Shown piece by piece: positions 38,409 through 47,092 of a DNA stretch of 64,000 nucleotides; within the stretch, counting starts at the first letter, position 1; each line of letters begins with the position of its first letter. Where the stretch lies: assembly GCA_020851795.1 (NCBI GenBank), contig JADZCA010000006.1, forward strand, positions 140,455-204,454, in the 5' to 3' direction. The notes under the pieces were generated by a model, which made no database searches, was not told the origin of the DNA, and saw only the letters and a program-made list of their open reading frames with translations. The translations under genes and the position numbers were made by a program. This DNA comes from Planctomycetota bacterium. Lineage in GTDB: Bacteria > Planctomycetota > PLA2 > JAEUHO01.

Positions 38409-41400
38409 ATGCGTCGTCTCTCCGCACTTCGTCGATGGGCCGGGACCGCGGCCGCCGCGTCGATCGTGCTCTGCGCCGCGGGCTGCGGCAGCGGCGGCGG
38501 GCAGGCGCTCCGCCCCGGTTCGGCCGCCGAGGTCTCGGGGGCGCTCCGCATGCCCTCCGGCGAGCCGATCGCCGCGGCGACCATCGAGGTCGAGGGCCTC
38601 TCGGGCGGCTTCGAGACGGCGCCGGACGGGGCGTTCCGCGCGCTCGTCCCGCCGGGCGACCACGTCCTGCGCGCGCTCCTCGACGGCGTCGAGCTCGCCC
38701 GCTTCGCGGTGTCCTCCGACGGCACGGCGCCCGTCGAGGTCGGCGACGTGCTCGCCGACCTCTCGGTGGACGGCGACGCCGACCTCGTGCCCGACGCGGT
38801 CGAGGTCGTCGGCTGGTCGATCTTCGTGGACGCCACGGGCCGCGGCGAGCTCTCCGAGCGGCACGTCTCGAGCAGCGCCGCCGCCGCCGACACCGACGGG
38901 GACGGGCTCTCCGACGCCGACGAGCTCGCGTCGCTGACCGACCCGGGTCGCGCCGACACCGACGGCGACGGGCTCACCGACGCCGACGAGCTGCGCGTCT
39001 ACAAGAGCAACCCGTGCGACGTGGACACCGACCACGACAGCCGCGGGCCCTCGGCGTCGTTCCTCCCCAACCCGGCGCTGTTCGACGGCAACGAGGTCCG
39101 CCTCTCGCGCACCTCCCCCACGCTCGCCGACACCGACGGCGACGGCCTCACCGACTTCGAGGAGATCACCGGCGGCGGCCTCGCCCCGGTCGTCGCCGAC
39201 CTGCCGCAGATCGCGATCGAGCTCAACGGCGACCCGAACATCCACGTGATCTACGACACGACGGTCACCTCGGGCAGCGAGTCGAGCGACCTGACCCTCG
39301 TGCAGGACACGACGAGCCGCACCAAGACCGACGCGCAGAGCATGCGCGACACGTTCAGCAACGAGACCGAGATCACGGCGAGCGCGAGCGTGGGCGGCCC
39401 GCCGCTGTCGGCGGGCGCGAGCGTCGAGGCGTCGAACACGACCAAGAACGTGTTCGCCCTCGACTGGAGCTCGAGCACGACCAAGGAGTCGGTCTCGGTC
39501 AACGCGAGCGAGTTCCAGCAGCTCGTCACGCACGGCAAGGTCACGAGCGCGAGCGGCGGGCAGTTCCTCGCGGCGTTCAAGGTGCGCAACGTCAGCAAGC
39601 GCAGCCTGCTCGTGCAGGACCTGTCGGTGGCGGCGTACCGCCTCACGCCCTCGACGCCGAGCGGCTTCACGATCATCGACATCCTCGGCCCCAAGCCCGT
39701 CACGACGGGGAACGACACGTCCACCGACTTCCCCGCGGTCGTGCTGGCCCCGGACGGCGAGTTCACCTTCGTGACCCAGAGCCGCGTGCTGCCGCTCGAC
39801 CAGATCGAGGCGCTCGTGACGCAGCCCTCGAGCCTGTTCTTCGAGATCGCCAACTACGCGCTGTTCCAGGTGGACGAGCGCGGCGAGAAGGTGCGCGACT
39901 ACGCGGCGACGAGCGAGCGTGTGCTCGAGCGCTGCGGCAACCTCACGATCGACTTCGGCAACGGCGAGGTGGACCGCTACCTCCTCGCCACCAACGTGCG
40001 CCGCGACCCCGACGGCTCGAGCGCGGGGCTCCCGCTCCCCGACGCGCTCGCCGCGCTGGGCTTCCCCTGCCGCACGCAGGAGTTCGTCGCCGACGCGGCG
40101 GACGGGCCGACGCCGACCGGGATCGAGGTCCTGACGTCGGTCACGGACCGGCAGGGCCGCCGCGTCGCGTCCTTCGGCGCGGCCGTCAACGACTTCGCGA
40201 CGCCCACCAAGACGGTCCCGCCGGTCGGGTTCTGGCTGGTGCTCGGCACCGGGCGCGCGACGACGCCCGTGTCGCGCGACGGCATCGTGGACGGCAACGG
40301 CGTGCCGCTGTCGCTGCCCCGGCCGCTGGCGGAGACGGCGCTGCACAACGGCGAGCGCATCAGCCTCGTCTTCGTGCGCGACTCGGACGGCGACGGCCTC
40401 TTCGACAGCGAGGAGGCGCTGCTCGGCACCGACCCGCGCCTCTTCGACACCGACCGGGACGGGCTCTCCGACGGCTTCGAGGTGAAGGTGCGGCGGGTCG
40501 TGGCCTTCGTCGGCGACGGCTACGGCGGCGGCGCCGACTACACCGTCACCTCCGACCCGCTGCGCGCGGACACCGACGGCGACGGGCTCACCGACGCCGA
40601 GGAGCACGAGCTCGGGACCGACCCGCGCGAGCGCGACACCGACGGCGACCTCTCCGACGACCCCACCGACCCGAGCCCGCTCGACCCGCCCGCGGGCGCC
40701 GGCGCGCCGACGACGGGCCTCGTGGTGTGGTACCCGTTCGACCGCAACCCGACCGCGGTGCCGGAGCGGTTCGTCCGTCAGGACTCGACGCAGTCCGCGG
40801 CGCTCTCCCTCGCGCAGGAAGGCTCCGGGAACCCGGACACGCAGGACGTCGTCTCGACGGGCCTCGTGGAGGGCCGCGTGAACAGCTTCCCCGACCGCTT
40901 CGACATCCTGCGCCGGGCGGTCCACCTCTCGCAGGAGGCCAACTCGCCGGAGGCGTTCTGGGTCGGCCCCGACCTCGGCCTCCCGCAGGACGGCCGCCTG
41001 ACGCTGGCCGCGTGGTACCGCTACCCGGGCGGGTCGCACAGCTCGGGGATCGTGCAGTTCCACGACTCCACCGGGATCGTGCTCGTCGGCGGCTCGGTCC
41101 GCGTGGCCGTGCGCCTCGTGGGCTCGGGGAACGCCCCGCCCACGGAGCTGGGCGCCGACGAGCTGGCGCTGCCGTCGGGGCAGTGGACGTTCGTCGCGAT
41201 GACGATCGCGCCGCCGACCGTGCCGGGCAGCGCGACCTACACGGTCCGGCTGTTCCGCGACGACGGGGTCCTCGTCAAGACGTGGACGGTGGACGGGCTG
41301 CCGATGACGTCGGGCCCGATCGTGCTCGGGGCCGACCGGACCAACGCCTCCTCCCCGATCGACGGCGGGCTCGACGACGTGCGCGTGTACCGCCGCGCGC

Positions 41401-41462
41401 TCTCGCCCGACGAGGTCCGCGCGCTGTACCGCGAGCGCAACTACCTCACGTCGGGTCACTGA
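38409..41462 (+). CDS. Lipoprotein with anthrax-protective-antigen-like (Binary_toxB) core and LamG-like C-terminus
   Basis: A 1017-residue predicted lipoprotein (AAGC, Cys26). Residues 40-115 look like a carboxypeptidase-regulatory/Ig-like domain. Residues 121-132, DGDADLVPDAVE, match the first calcium site of protective antigen (PA) residue for residue in ligand spacing. TSP3-type DTDGDGL repeats follow (161-167, 183-189, 241-247), then DFEEITG (249-255). Residues about 280-500 match PA domain 2, with an amphipathic hairpin (320-345) and Phe452 where PA has its phi-clamp Phe. Residues about 496-555 follow the start of PA domain 3. Instead of PA domain 4 there are more DTDGDGL repeats (658-745) and a LamG-like domain (about 770-1010). 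No PA14 domain. Ribosome site GGGAG about 6 bases before the ATG. A pore-forming role is inferred. Confidence 0.82.
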   Translation: MRRLSALRRWAGTAAAASIVLCAAGCGSGGGQALRPGSAAEVSGALRMPSGEPIAAATIEVEGLSGGFETAPDGAFRALVPPGDHVLRALLDGVELARFAVSSDGTAPVEVGDVLADLSVDGDADLVPDAVEVVGWSIFVDATGRGELSERHVSSSAAAADTDGDGLSDADELASLTDPGRADTDGDGLTDADELRVYKSNPCDVDTDHDSRGPSASFLPNPALFDGNEVRLSRTSPTLADTDGDGLTDFEEITGGGLAPVVADLPQIAIELNGDPNIHVIYDTTVTSGSESSDLTLVQDTTSRTKTDAQSMRDTFSNETEITASASVGGPPLSAGASVEASNTTKNVFALDWSSSTTKESVSVNASEFQQLVTHGKVTSASGGQFLAAFKVRNVSKRSLLVQDLSVAAYRLTPSTPSGFTIIDILGPKPVTTGNDTSTDFPAVVLAPDGEFTFVTQSRVLPLDQIEALVTQPSSLFFEIANYALFQVDERGEKVRDYAATSERVLERCGNLTIDFGNGEVDRYLLATNVRRDPDGSSAGLPLPDALAALGFPCRTQEFVADAADGPTPTGIEVLTSVTDRQGRRVASFGAAVNDFATPTKTVPPVGFWLVLGTGRATTPVSRDGIVDGNGVPLSLPRPLAETALHNGERISLVFVRDSDGDGLFDSEEALLGTDPRLFDTDRDGLSDGFEVKVRRVVAFVGDGYGGGADYTVTSDPLRADTDGDGLTDAEEHELGTDPRERDTDGDLSDDPTDPSPLDPPAGAGAPTTGLVVWYPFDRNPTAVPERFVRQDSTQSAALSLAQEGSGNPDTQDVVSTGLVEGRVNSFPDRFDILRRAVHLSQEANSPEAFWVGPDLGLPQDGRLTLAAWYRYPGGSHSSGIVQFHDSTGIVLVGGSVRVAVRLVGSGNAPPTELGADELALPSGQWTFVAMTIAPPTVPGSATYTVRLFRDDGVLVKTWTVDGLPMTSGPIVLGADRTNASSPIDGGLDDVRVYRRALSPDEVRALYRERNYLTSGH

Positions 41463-41634
41463 CCGACCGGACCGCCGCGGGCCCCGCCGGGGGGCCCGTG
41501 GGGTCCTCCGCCCGCCCCCCGGTCGCCGCGCGCGGGGCGGGCGCCGCGCCCCGGAGCCGGATCCGACGGGGCGTCGTCCCGCGGCCGCGCCGGCCGTCTA
41601 CAATCCGGCGGGCTTCGGGCGCGCCGGGACGACG

Positions 41635-43197
41635 ATGAGCACCACTTCCTCTCGCGGGGCGCGCGGCAGCATGCTGCGCTCGCCGGCTCGTGGCCTCTCC
41701 CTCGTCGTCGCGCTCGCGATCGGCGCGGGCTGCGGCGGCGGTGGCGGCGGTGGCGGCGCGGGCAGCACGACGCCCGCGGCGTTCCGCGTGGTCTCGGTCT
41801 CGCCGATCGACAACGCCAACGGCGTCGCGCTCGACGTGAAGCCCGTGCTGACGTTCTCGTTGCCCGTGGACCCCGCGTCGATGACGGCGTCGTCGGTGCA
41901 GGTCAGCGCGACGGCGAGCGGCGCGGTGAGCGCGGGCCTCTCGATCGTCGCGGACGGCACGGGCCGCTCGCTGCAGCTGCTCCCGACGCAGCTGCTCGCG
42001 GCCGGGACCACGTACGGCATCCTCGTGTCGGGCACGCTGCGCGCGACGACGGGCGAGACGATCGGCGGGGTGCACTCCTTCGTGTTCCGCACCGTCGCGG
42101 GCATGCCGGGCGGCGGGACCACGCTCCCGACGCCGAGCGCGCTGCGCGAGGCCAACGGGTCGCTCGCGCTCGGGCGGCGCGACCACACGGCCACGATGCT
42201 GGCCGACGGCAAGGTGCTCGTGTGCGGCGGCTACACGGCGGGCACCACGGTCACCGACCGCGTCGAGCGCTTCGACCCCGCCTCCGAGCTGTTCACGACG
42301 CTGTCGGGGCGCATGCGCCAGCCGCGAGCCGGCCACACCGCGACCCGGCTGTCCGACGGCCGCGTGCTCCTCGCCGGCGGCTGGTACGAGCTCGCCCCGG
42401 GCACGCTCCACATCGCGCAGACCGCGGAGGTCTACGACCCGACGACCGGCACGTCGGAGGACGTCGGGTCGATGATCGTCCCGCGGGCCGACCACGCGGC
42501 GCTGCGCCTGCCCGACGGGCGGGTGCTCGTCACGGGCGGGAGCGAGCTCGTCGGCGACTTCCTCTCCGACCACGCGAGCGCCGAGGTCTACGACCCCGAC
42601 ACGCGCACGTTCTCGCCCTGGCCCCGCGCGATGAGCCACACGCGGGCGACGCACGCGATGGTGGACCTGCTCGACGGGCGCTGGTTCCTCGTCGGCGGGT
42701 CGGACGTGGACGTCCGCCCCGAGACCTTCGACGTCGCCACGGGCACGTTCACGCCGATGCTCCCGGCGGTCCCCGACCGCGCGCGCTTCGGCGTCGCCGT
42801 CGCCCGCTTCTCCTCGGGCGACGTGGCCGTCGTCGGCGGCGAGGGGGTCGGCGAGGTGCTCCACTTCGACCGAGCCTCCACGACGCTGCTCAACACCGGC
42901 AGCGGCACGAACCGCCCCCGCGCCTACGCGACGGCGACCGAGGTCGCGCCGGGCCAGGTGCTCGTCGCCGGCGGCATCGACTACGGCGACCGCGGCCTCG
43001 TGCTCGCGAGCTGCGACCTCGTCGTCGAGGGCGGCGTGTTCGGCAGCGCGACGTACGCGACGACCGTGCGCTTCCCCACCGGGATGGCCGACCACACCGC
43101 CACGAGGCTCGGCGACGGCCGCGTGCTCTTCGTGGGCGGCCTCGGCGCGGGCGGCGGCCCGGCGCTCTCGGCCGCCTACGTGTACCGCAATCCCTGA
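41635..43197 (+). CDS. Kelch-repeat lipoprotein with N-terminal SbsA/Big_5-like domain
   Basis: A 520-residue predicted lipoprotein (AIGAGC, Cys33, then poly-Gly). Residues about 48-150 form an Ig-like domain of the SbsA/Big_5 type (SVSPIDNANGVALDVKPVLTF split across the first strands). Residues about 165-515 form a kelch beta-propeller, with repeated units of the kind HTATMLADGKVLVCGG, HTATRLSDGRVLLAGG and HTATRLGDGRVLFVGG. ATG at 41671 is an alternative start. A TACAAT hexamer at 41599-41604 may be the -10. The protein probably binds partners at the cell surface; the neighbour is the PA-like lipoprotein. Confidence 0.8.
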   Translation: MSTTSSRGARGSMLRSPARGLSLVVALAIGAGCGGGGGGGGAGSTTPAAFRVVSVSPIDNANGVALDVKPVLTFSLPVDPASMTASSVQVSATASGAVSAGLSIVADGTGRSLQLLPTQLLAAGTTYGILVSGTLRATTGETIGGVHSFVFRTVAGMPGGGTTLPTPSALREANGSLALGRRDHTATMLADGKVLVCGGYTAGTTVTDRVERFDPASELFTTLSGRMRQPRAGHTATRLSDGRVLLAGGWYELAPGTLHIAQTAEVYDPTTGTSEDVGSMIVPRADHAALRLPDGRVLVTGGSELVGDFLSDHASAEVYDPDTRTFSPWPRAMSHTRATHAMVDLLDGRWFLVGGSDVDVRPETFDVATGTFTPMLPAVPDRARFGVAVARFSSGDVAVVGGEGVGEVLHFDRASTTLLNTGSGTNRPRAYATATEVAPGQVLVAGGIDYGDRGLVLASCDLVVEGGVFGSATYATTVRFPTGMADHTATRLGDGRVLFVGGLGAGGGPALSAAYVYRNP

Positions 43198-43219
43198 GCC
43201 GCGTCCGCGGCCCCGCGCG

Positions 43220-44419
43220 TCACTTCGCGGGCTCGCTCGGCGTGATCACGGGGTTGGCGGTGCGGAACGAGGAGCGCTTGAGGAAGAGGAGGGCGAAGCA
43301 CGTGTCCACCACGTCGCCCCCCATCCACGAGCCGCGGGGCTCCTGGTCCCAGAGCAGGTACTCGGCGCCCTCGAGGTACCAGTCGGTCTTGCCCACGTAG
43401 CGCGCGTGCGCGAGGATGCCCATGCGCTCGAGGCCGTAGAGGTAGTAGTAGTGGTGCGCGGGCCCCATCTCGGGGTTCTGCGAGACGTCGAAGTGGGTCT
43501 GCATCCACGCGATCGCGTCGCGCACCGCGGCCCGCGTCTTCTCGCGCTCCTCGCCGTTGAACTTGCGCGACTTCCACAGCATCGACTGGCAGATCATCAG
43601 GCAGGCGGCGCCCGCGGTCGTCATGCTCCCCGTGGGCTTCGAGCCCTGGACGTAGCGGAACCCGCGGGCCTTGGCCTTCTCGGTCCACTCGACGCGGTAG
43701 TCGCCCTGCACCTCGTTGGCCTTGAGCTCGACCGTCTCGCCCTCGGCGTCCTGGTAGCCGAGGAGGAACTGCAGCGACGAGCGCCACACCTCCTGGGGCA
43801 CCTTGAGCCCGCAGCGGTCCGCCGCCTTGAGCCCGAGCAGCGCGTACTGCGTGTTGGACAGGTCGAAGCCGCCGTCGGGGTAGCGCCACGTCCCGCCGTT
43901 CTGGTTCTGCACGAGGAAGTCCACGCCCTGCTTCATCCAGGCGAGGTCCTCCTTCGAGATCGCGTCGGCGCACGGGTCGGCGACGACGCGGTTCCCGTAG
44001 CGGTCCACCTCCTCCTTGGCGAACGGATCGGGCGCCGGGTCGTACTTCGCGTCGAGCGCCATCAGCAGCACGGCGACCTCGTAGGTCTTGACGAGCTTCT
44101 GGCGGCGGAGGAACGCGAACGCGCGTTCGACCCGCGGGTGGCCGGCGGGGATCCCCGACTTGAGCAGCGCGAGCGTGACGAGCGCGGTCGGCCCCATCGG
44201 GTAGCCGGGGTAGCGGGCCGCGAACGAGCCGTCGGCCTCCTGGTGCATGAGCAGCCAGTTGGCGCCGCGCAGCACGGCCTGGTGGACGCGCTGGCGGAAC
44301 TCGGCCGGGTAGGCCGCGTTGTCGAACTTCTGCTCGTCCTTGCCGAACTCGGCGGAGACGTCGGTCGCCGCGAACGCGGCGAGCCCGCAGAGGCAGAGGA
44401 GGAGCGCGGCGCGGCGCAT
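43220..44419 (-). CDS. Secreted prenyltransferase/squalene-oxidase-repeat protein
   Basis: A 399-residue exported protein with signal peptide (about 1-24, ending VSA) and alpha-toroid repeats: ANWLLMHQEADGSFAARYPG (about 53-72), FLVQNQNGGTWRYPDGGFD (about 172-190) and a C-terminal EYLLWDQEPRGSWMGG. WLLMHQ... and the Gly-Ser/Thr-Trp/Phe turns mark the fold. No cyclase DxDD motif is evident. TATGCT lies 9 bases before the ATG and there is no Shine-Dalgarno. Similar secreted proteins are common in Planctomycetota; function unknown. Confidence 0.75.
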   Translation of the reverse strand: MRRAALLLCLCGLAAFAATDVSAEFGKDEQKFDNAAYPAEFRQRVHQAVLRGANWLLMHQEADGSFAARYPGYPMGPTALVTLALLKSGIPAGHPRVERAFAFLRRQKLVKTYEVAVLLMALDAKYDPAPDPFAKEEVDRYGNRVVADPCADAISKEDLAWMKQGVDFLVQNQNGGTWRYPDGGFDLSNTQYALLGLKAADRCGLKVPQEVWRSSLQFLLGYQDAEGETVELKANEVQGDYRVEWTEKAKARGFRYVQGSKPTGSMTTAGAACLMICQSMLWKSRKFNGEEREKTRAAVRDAIAWMQTHFDVSQNPEMGPAHHYYYLYGLERMGILAHARYVGKTDWYLEGAEYLLWDQEPRGSWMGGDVVDTCFALLFLKRSSFRTANPVITPSEPAK

Positions 44420-44593
44420 CGGCGGCGGAGCATACTCCGGTGCCCCGTCCGGACGGACGAGGCAACGGTCCAAACGCCGCGCCGCCGCGGCGGACGCGGG
44501 CATGCCACCGTCGTCGCCCCCCCGGCGTCGCGGCCCCGCGCCCGCCGGAGCTCCCACCCCCGGGCCGAGGTCGGCCCGGGGGCGGTGCGGCGA

Positions 44594-45523
44594 TCAGAGC
44601 ATCGGCTTCGCTTCGGCGATGCCGGTGCGGACCGACTCGGCGCTCTTGGCGAGGGAGGCCTTCTCCGCCGGGTCGAGCGGGAGCTCGATCACGCGGCGGA
44701 CACCCTCCTTGCCGAGCGCGACCGGGACGCCGAGGTAGATGTCCTTGAAGCCGTACTCGCCGGTGAGGTAGCTGCTCGCCGGCACGATGCGGCCCGTGTC
44801 GCCGAGGATCGCCTCGACCATGAGCGTCGCGCTCGCGGCGGGCGCGTAGTACGCGCTGCCGGTGCCGAGCAGCTTGACGATCTCGGCGCCGCCGTTGCGC
44901 GCGCGGTCGGCGAGGCGCGCCACCGCGTCGGCGGGCATCAGCTCGGAGAGCGGGACGCCGTTGACCGTCGAGTAGCGGGCGAGCGGGACCATCGTGTCGC
45001 CGTGGCCGCCGAGGATCATCGGGCGCACGTCCTTCGGGGAGCAGCGCAGCTCCATGCCGACGAAGGTCGCGAAGCGCGCGCAGTCGAGGACGCCGGCCAT
45101 GCCGACGACGCGGCTCTTGGGCAGCCCCGACGTCTCCTTGACGACCCACGTCATGACGTCGAGCGGGTTCGTGATCACGACGACGACGGCGTCGGGGGCG
45201 TGCTGCTTGATCGCGAGGCCGGCGCTCTTGGCGATCTCGACGTTCTTCTTGAGGAGGTCCATCCGGTCCATGCCCGGCTTGCGGGGGAAGCCGGCGGTGA
45301 CGACCACGACCTCGGCGCCGCGGATGACGTCGAGCTTGTCCGAGCCCTCGACGCGCGCGTCGAAGTGGAAGACGGGCCCCGCCTGCGACATGTCGAGGGC
45401 CTTGCCCGCCGGCACGCCCGGGAGGATGTCGTAGAGGGCGACGTCGGCGAGATCCCGAGAGGCGATCTGCCAAGCCGCCGTGGCGCCCACGTTGCCGCCG
45501 CCGATGATCGCGACCTTGCGCAT
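44594..45523 (-). CDS. mdh: Malate dehydrogenase, LDH-like type
   Basis: Interconverts malate and oxaloacetate with NAD in the TCA cycle. The 309 residues show GGGNVGAT (8-15), the NAD-selective acidic residue Asp32 (LYDILPG), the substrate loop PRKPGMDRMDLL with Arg pair typical of malate rather than lactate enzymes, ITNPLDVMT, the catalytic GGHGDTMVPL His and an active-site GVPVALGKEGVRR end. GGAAAGGAA lies upstream of the ATG. A promoter candidate lies 47-75 bases before the start. Confidence 0.95.
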   Translation of the reverse strand: MRKVAIIGGGNVGATAAWQIASRDLADVALYDILPGVPAGKALDMSQAGPVFHFDARVEGSDKLDVIRGAEVVVVTAGFPRKPGMDRMDLLKKNVEIAKSAGLAIKQHAPDAVVVVITNPLDVMTWVVKETSGLPKSRVVGMAGVLDCARFATFVGMELRCSPKDVRPMILGGHGDTMVPLARYSTVNGVPLSELMPADAVARLADRARNGGAEIVKLLGTGSAYYAPAASATLMVEAILGDTGRIVPASSYLTGEYGFKDIYLGVPVALGKEGVRRVIELPLDPAEKASLAKSAESVRTGIAEAKPML

Positions 45524-45569
45524 GGATGAGGTTCCTTTCCCGCGCGGGGACCGGCCGCACGGTCCGGTC

Positions 45570-45598
45570 ACGATAGGCGCCCGCGCCCCTCGCCCCAA
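45570..45598 (-). promoter_or_regulatory. Candidate mdh promoter
   Basis: On the minus strand TTGGGG (45598-45593), 17-base spacer, TATCGT (45575-45570). Spacing is ideal, hexamers are moderate. It lies between mlaD and mdh, with 46 bases to the mdh ATG. Confidence 0.45.
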
Positions 45599-45714
45599 CG
45601 CAAGTCCGGGGGGGCGACCTCCGCCCCGCTTGGACCGGCTCGGTCCGAGCAGACCGCCGTCCGGCGTACGCCCGCCCGCACCCGTTCCGGGAGCCGTCCT
45701 CGCGGCGACCGGCG

Positions 45715-47076
45715 CTACCGAGGCGCCGAGACGCCGCCGGCCTGGAGCGCGCCCGAGAAGAACTTCGCCTTCTCGTCGTAGGCGGCGAGGTCGCCCTGCA
45801 GCCGCGCCCACGCCTTCTTGAGCAGCGCCTCGCGGTCGGCCGCGGCGAGGTCCTTGCGCGCCTCGAGCTCCTTGACGACGCGCAGCGACTCCTCGAGGGA
45901 GCGCGCCGCGCGCACGTAGCTGCTCGCGGCGTTGCGCACGTTCTCGAAGGCGATCTCCTTGTCCTCGGGCTTGTTCGCGAGCTTCCACGGGTGCGCGCGC
46001 AGGTCCTCGAGCACGTCGGAGAGATTGTGCGCGCCCTCGGCGACGCGCGCGAGGATCCGGTCGAGGTCGTCCCCCACCGTCCCGACGACGCCCTGCACGC
46101 GCGTGCCCAGCCCCTCGAACTCCTTGACCGAGGAGGCGGCCGAGCGCGAGGCGGCGAGCACCTGGTCGAGGATCTCGTCCACCTTGGGCGAGGCCCGCGC
46201 GACGATCGCCTCGACCTCGGCGGACGCCGTCTTCAGGTGGCCGAGGAGGTCCTTCAAGTCGGCGACGACGTCCTTGACGCCGAGCGACGCGTCGGACGCC
46301 ATCGTCTTGAGCGAGGCCGCCGCGTCGGCGATGCGCGCGCCGATGTCGTCGATGCGCCCCTTGGCGAGCGACAGCGCCTCGCGCAGGTCCTTCGACGCGT
46401 CGAGCACGTTCGCCTGGATCGAGGCGAGGTCGATCACGTCGATCTTCTTGCGGATGTCGGCGATCGTGGCGCGCACGTCGGACAGGACGAGGTTGGCGTT
46501 GTCGGCGACGGAGCCGATCTTGTCCGCGACGCGCTCGATCGAGCGCTGGATGTCGGCGATGTCGCCGGCCGCGGTCGTGCGGATCGGGTCCTTCTCGGTG
46601 TCGGCCGGGCGCAGGTCTTCCTTGGACAGCCCCGGCAGCAACTTGAGCTCGCGCGCGCCGGTCAGGTTGACCGTGATCTGCCCGCGGGTGCCCTTGGGGA
46701 TCACCTGGTCGGCGCGCATCAGCTCGACCACCGCGGTCACGTACACCTCGCGCGCGACGCCCGGCTCGCCGGGCCGCAGCCGCAGCCGAGCGCGGTCGGC
46801 GTCGGTGAGCGGGAGCGTCTTGCCGTCGGGGCCCGCCTCGCCGCGCACCTCGACGCCCTGCCCGACGCCGACGACGGTGCCGATGCGGAGGCCGTTCATG
46901 ACGACGGGGTCGCCGCGGCTGGGCGCGGCGAAGCCCTGCTCGAAGCGCAGGTGGAGCTTCTCGCCCTCGGCCCACGGGAGCCGCGAGCCGCCCGCGCGGT
47001 AGATGAAGAAGCCGAGCACCCCGAGTGCGACCAGCACCAGGATCCCGGCCTTGAGCTCGGCGTGCTTCGTGTACAT
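45715..47076 (-). CDS. MlaD/MCE-domain lipid-binding protein
   Basis: A 453-residue protein with an N-terminal membrane anchor (about 10-26), an MCE domain (about 37-155; GFAAPSRGDPVVMNGLRIGTVVGV at its start, RGQITVNLTGARELKLLPG at its end) and a long alpha-helical/coiled-coil region (about 170-440). MCE proteins form hexameric rings that carry lipids between membranes. The long helical tail is typical of MCE proteins that bridge the periplasm. It directly follows the MlaE permease gene in the operon. Confidence 0.88.
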   Translation of the reverse strand: MYTKHAELKAGILVLVALGVLGFFIYRAGGSRLPWAEGEKLHLRFEQGFAAPSRGDPVVMNGLRIGTVVGVGQGVEVRGEAGPDGKTLPLTDADRARLRLRPGEPGVAREVYVTAVVELMRADQVIPKGTRGQITVNLTGARELKLLPGLSKEDLRPADTEKDPIRTTAAGDIADIQRSIERVADKIGSVADNANLVLSDVRATIADIRKKIDVIDLASIQANVLDASKDLREALSLAKGRIDDIGARIADAAASLKTMASDASLGVKDVVADLKDLLGHLKTASAEVEAIVARASPKVDEILDQVLAASRSAASSVKEFEGLGTRVQGVVGTVGDDLDRILARVAEGAHNLSDVLEDLRAHPWKLANKPEDKEIAFENVRNAASSYVRAARSLEESLRVVKELEARKDLAAADREALLKKAWARLQGDLAAYDEKAKFFSGALQAGGVSAPR

Positions 47077-47092
47077 GGGGGCCGGGGGGATG

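Noticed and set aside
36234..41459. Very long open frames opposite the PA-like gene and opposite many other genes
   Set aside because: They are antisense shadows caused by high GC at third positions; composition is His/Arg/Ala/Val-rich with no domains, and the real genes have signals and conserved motifs.
38409..41462. Binary toxin B component working with an adjacent enzymatic A subunit
   Set aside because: No ADP-ribosyltransferase, adenylate cyclase or similar A-subunit gene is nearby, and there is no PA14 or receptor-binding domain, so a classical toxin reading is not supported.
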